Positions 63,542-64,000 of a stretch of 64,000 nucleotides of DNA are shown here, piece after piece. Origin of the DNA: Babesia bovis T2Bo (Eukaryota > Apicomplexa > Aconoidasida > Piroplasmida > Babesiidae); contig NC_010575.1 of assembly GCF_000165395.2 (NCBI RefSeq), forward strand, positions 1,349,001-1,413,000. The letters run 5' to 3'. The stretch's first letter is position 1; each line of letters starts with the position of its first letter. The notes beneath the pieces were generated by a model. It saw nothing but the letters and a program-made list of their open reading frames with translations. It did no database searches and was not told the DNA's origin. The translations under genes were made by a program, and so were the position numbers.

Positions 63542-64000
63542 ATGGAGCTGGCGTCAAAACAGCTCGAGGTTCTCATGATTCATGAAATTGTAAAGTATTA
63601 TTTTGCACGTGAGATGCGTTTAAATAATTACATGCCTGATCGTACTTTGGAATTACAATCGCAAGAGTCTGAAGCCCATTCATCTGTAAAACAGGCGCTT
63701 GATCTTCATGGCTATTATTTGGGAGCAAAAATTGCTAATAGGTATGCATATGATTAGCTGAATAACAGACTTTTATAGATTGACGATAGGTAAAGGACGT
63801 ATCTGGGATCCTAACAACTGTGTCATTTTTGTTTGCAAGGATGTCTGGACTTATATTTTCGGTGAAAATGCTGGACGTTTACAATCAAACAGTCAGGGCA
63901 TTTATATAATTCTATGTGACCATATACCATGGCTTGGTCCATTAGGGATGCGGCCACCGATTACCACGGATGTTAACATCCTCCGCAGTTTCGAAGACAA
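63542..64000 (+). CDS. TRAPPC6/Trs33-like TRAPP subunit, 5' part
   Basis: Exons 63542-63741 and from 63779, with a 37-nt intron at 63742-63778; the gene continues past the window end. TRAPP complexes activate Rab/Ypt1 GTPases in ER-Golgi traffic. The first exon ends LDLHGYYLGAKIANR, and the second has FVCKDVWTYIFGENAGRLQ followed by NSQGIYII, which match the Bet3-fold Trs33 pattern of G-x-x-x-[AG]-x-R-L followed by F-[IV]-C-K-D-x-W and a late N-x-x-G-x-Y. The acceptor chosen restores the RL pair. Confidence 0.85.

Noticed and set aside
1..64000. tRNA genes or CRISPR-like arrays
   Set aside because: I looked for T-arm-like GTTCGAATC patterns with matching A-box and for short spaced repeats, and found none; a tRNAscan-SE run would be decisive for tRNAs.

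Overview
The window is nuclear DNA of an apicomplexan, best explained as a Babesia, and most likely Babesia bovis. The clues are compact gene spacing on both strands, many GT-AG introns of about 28-45 nt (mode 34-38), an apicoplast-type bL9 with a bipartite leader, and a 1,616-residue LCCL/discoidin/ricin-type CCp protein. There is also a tandem cluster of short signal-peptide proteins that look like the truncated spherical body protein 2 (SBP2t) family. From memory, the B. bovis chromosome 3 SBP2t cluster has five copies alternating with other genes, which is the arrangement here; I could not check this against a database.

Region 1 (1-14.4 kb) is housekeeping: ribosomal P2 (3' end), phosphopantothenate-cysteine ligase (8 exons), a YVH1-type phosphatase, a CARNMT1-like methyltransferase, apicoplast bL9, a zinc-ribbon/HIT protein, an SRRM1-like PWI/RS splicing factor, a YTH-domain reader overlapping an SDHAF2-like assembly factor, a small membrane protein, a p24/emp24 cargo receptor and a cap-methyltransferase with an N-terminal domain resembling an RNA triphosphatase. 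Region 2 (14.4-37.2 kb) has the CCp gene, a nine-exon SKA1-like kinetochore gene, syntaxin 5, uL14, an undescribed 57-residue gene, glutaminyl-tRNA synthetase, an HACD/PAS2-like dehydratase, two conserved-looking unknowns, a CDK-like kinase, thymidylate kinase and an ABCC-type transporter.

Region 3 (about 37.9-59.4 kb) is the striking part: a direct tandem array with a period of 4.73-4.79 kb. Each full unit carries a 5S rRNA gene on the minus strand, a 437-residue secreted-type protein gene on the plus strand and an SBP2t-like gene on the plus strand. There are five 5S genes, four 437-residue genes and five SBP2t-like genes. The array starts inside a unit and ends almost exactly at the 5' end of the fifth 5S gene. 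Patches of alternative sequence are shuffled between units, as expected from gene conversion or unequal exchange. Two SBP2t types (A: copies 1 and 4; B: copies 2, 3 and 5) share leader, upstream region and 3' flank but differ in their bodies.

Region 4 (59.4-64 kb) has an FG nucleoporin, uL15, a long AT-rich spacer and the start of a TRAPPC6/Trs33 gene that runs off the window.

Most gene models were assembled by eye from exons, checking that spliced lengths are multiples of three and that family motifs are continuous across the joins. Family names are by motif recognition only.
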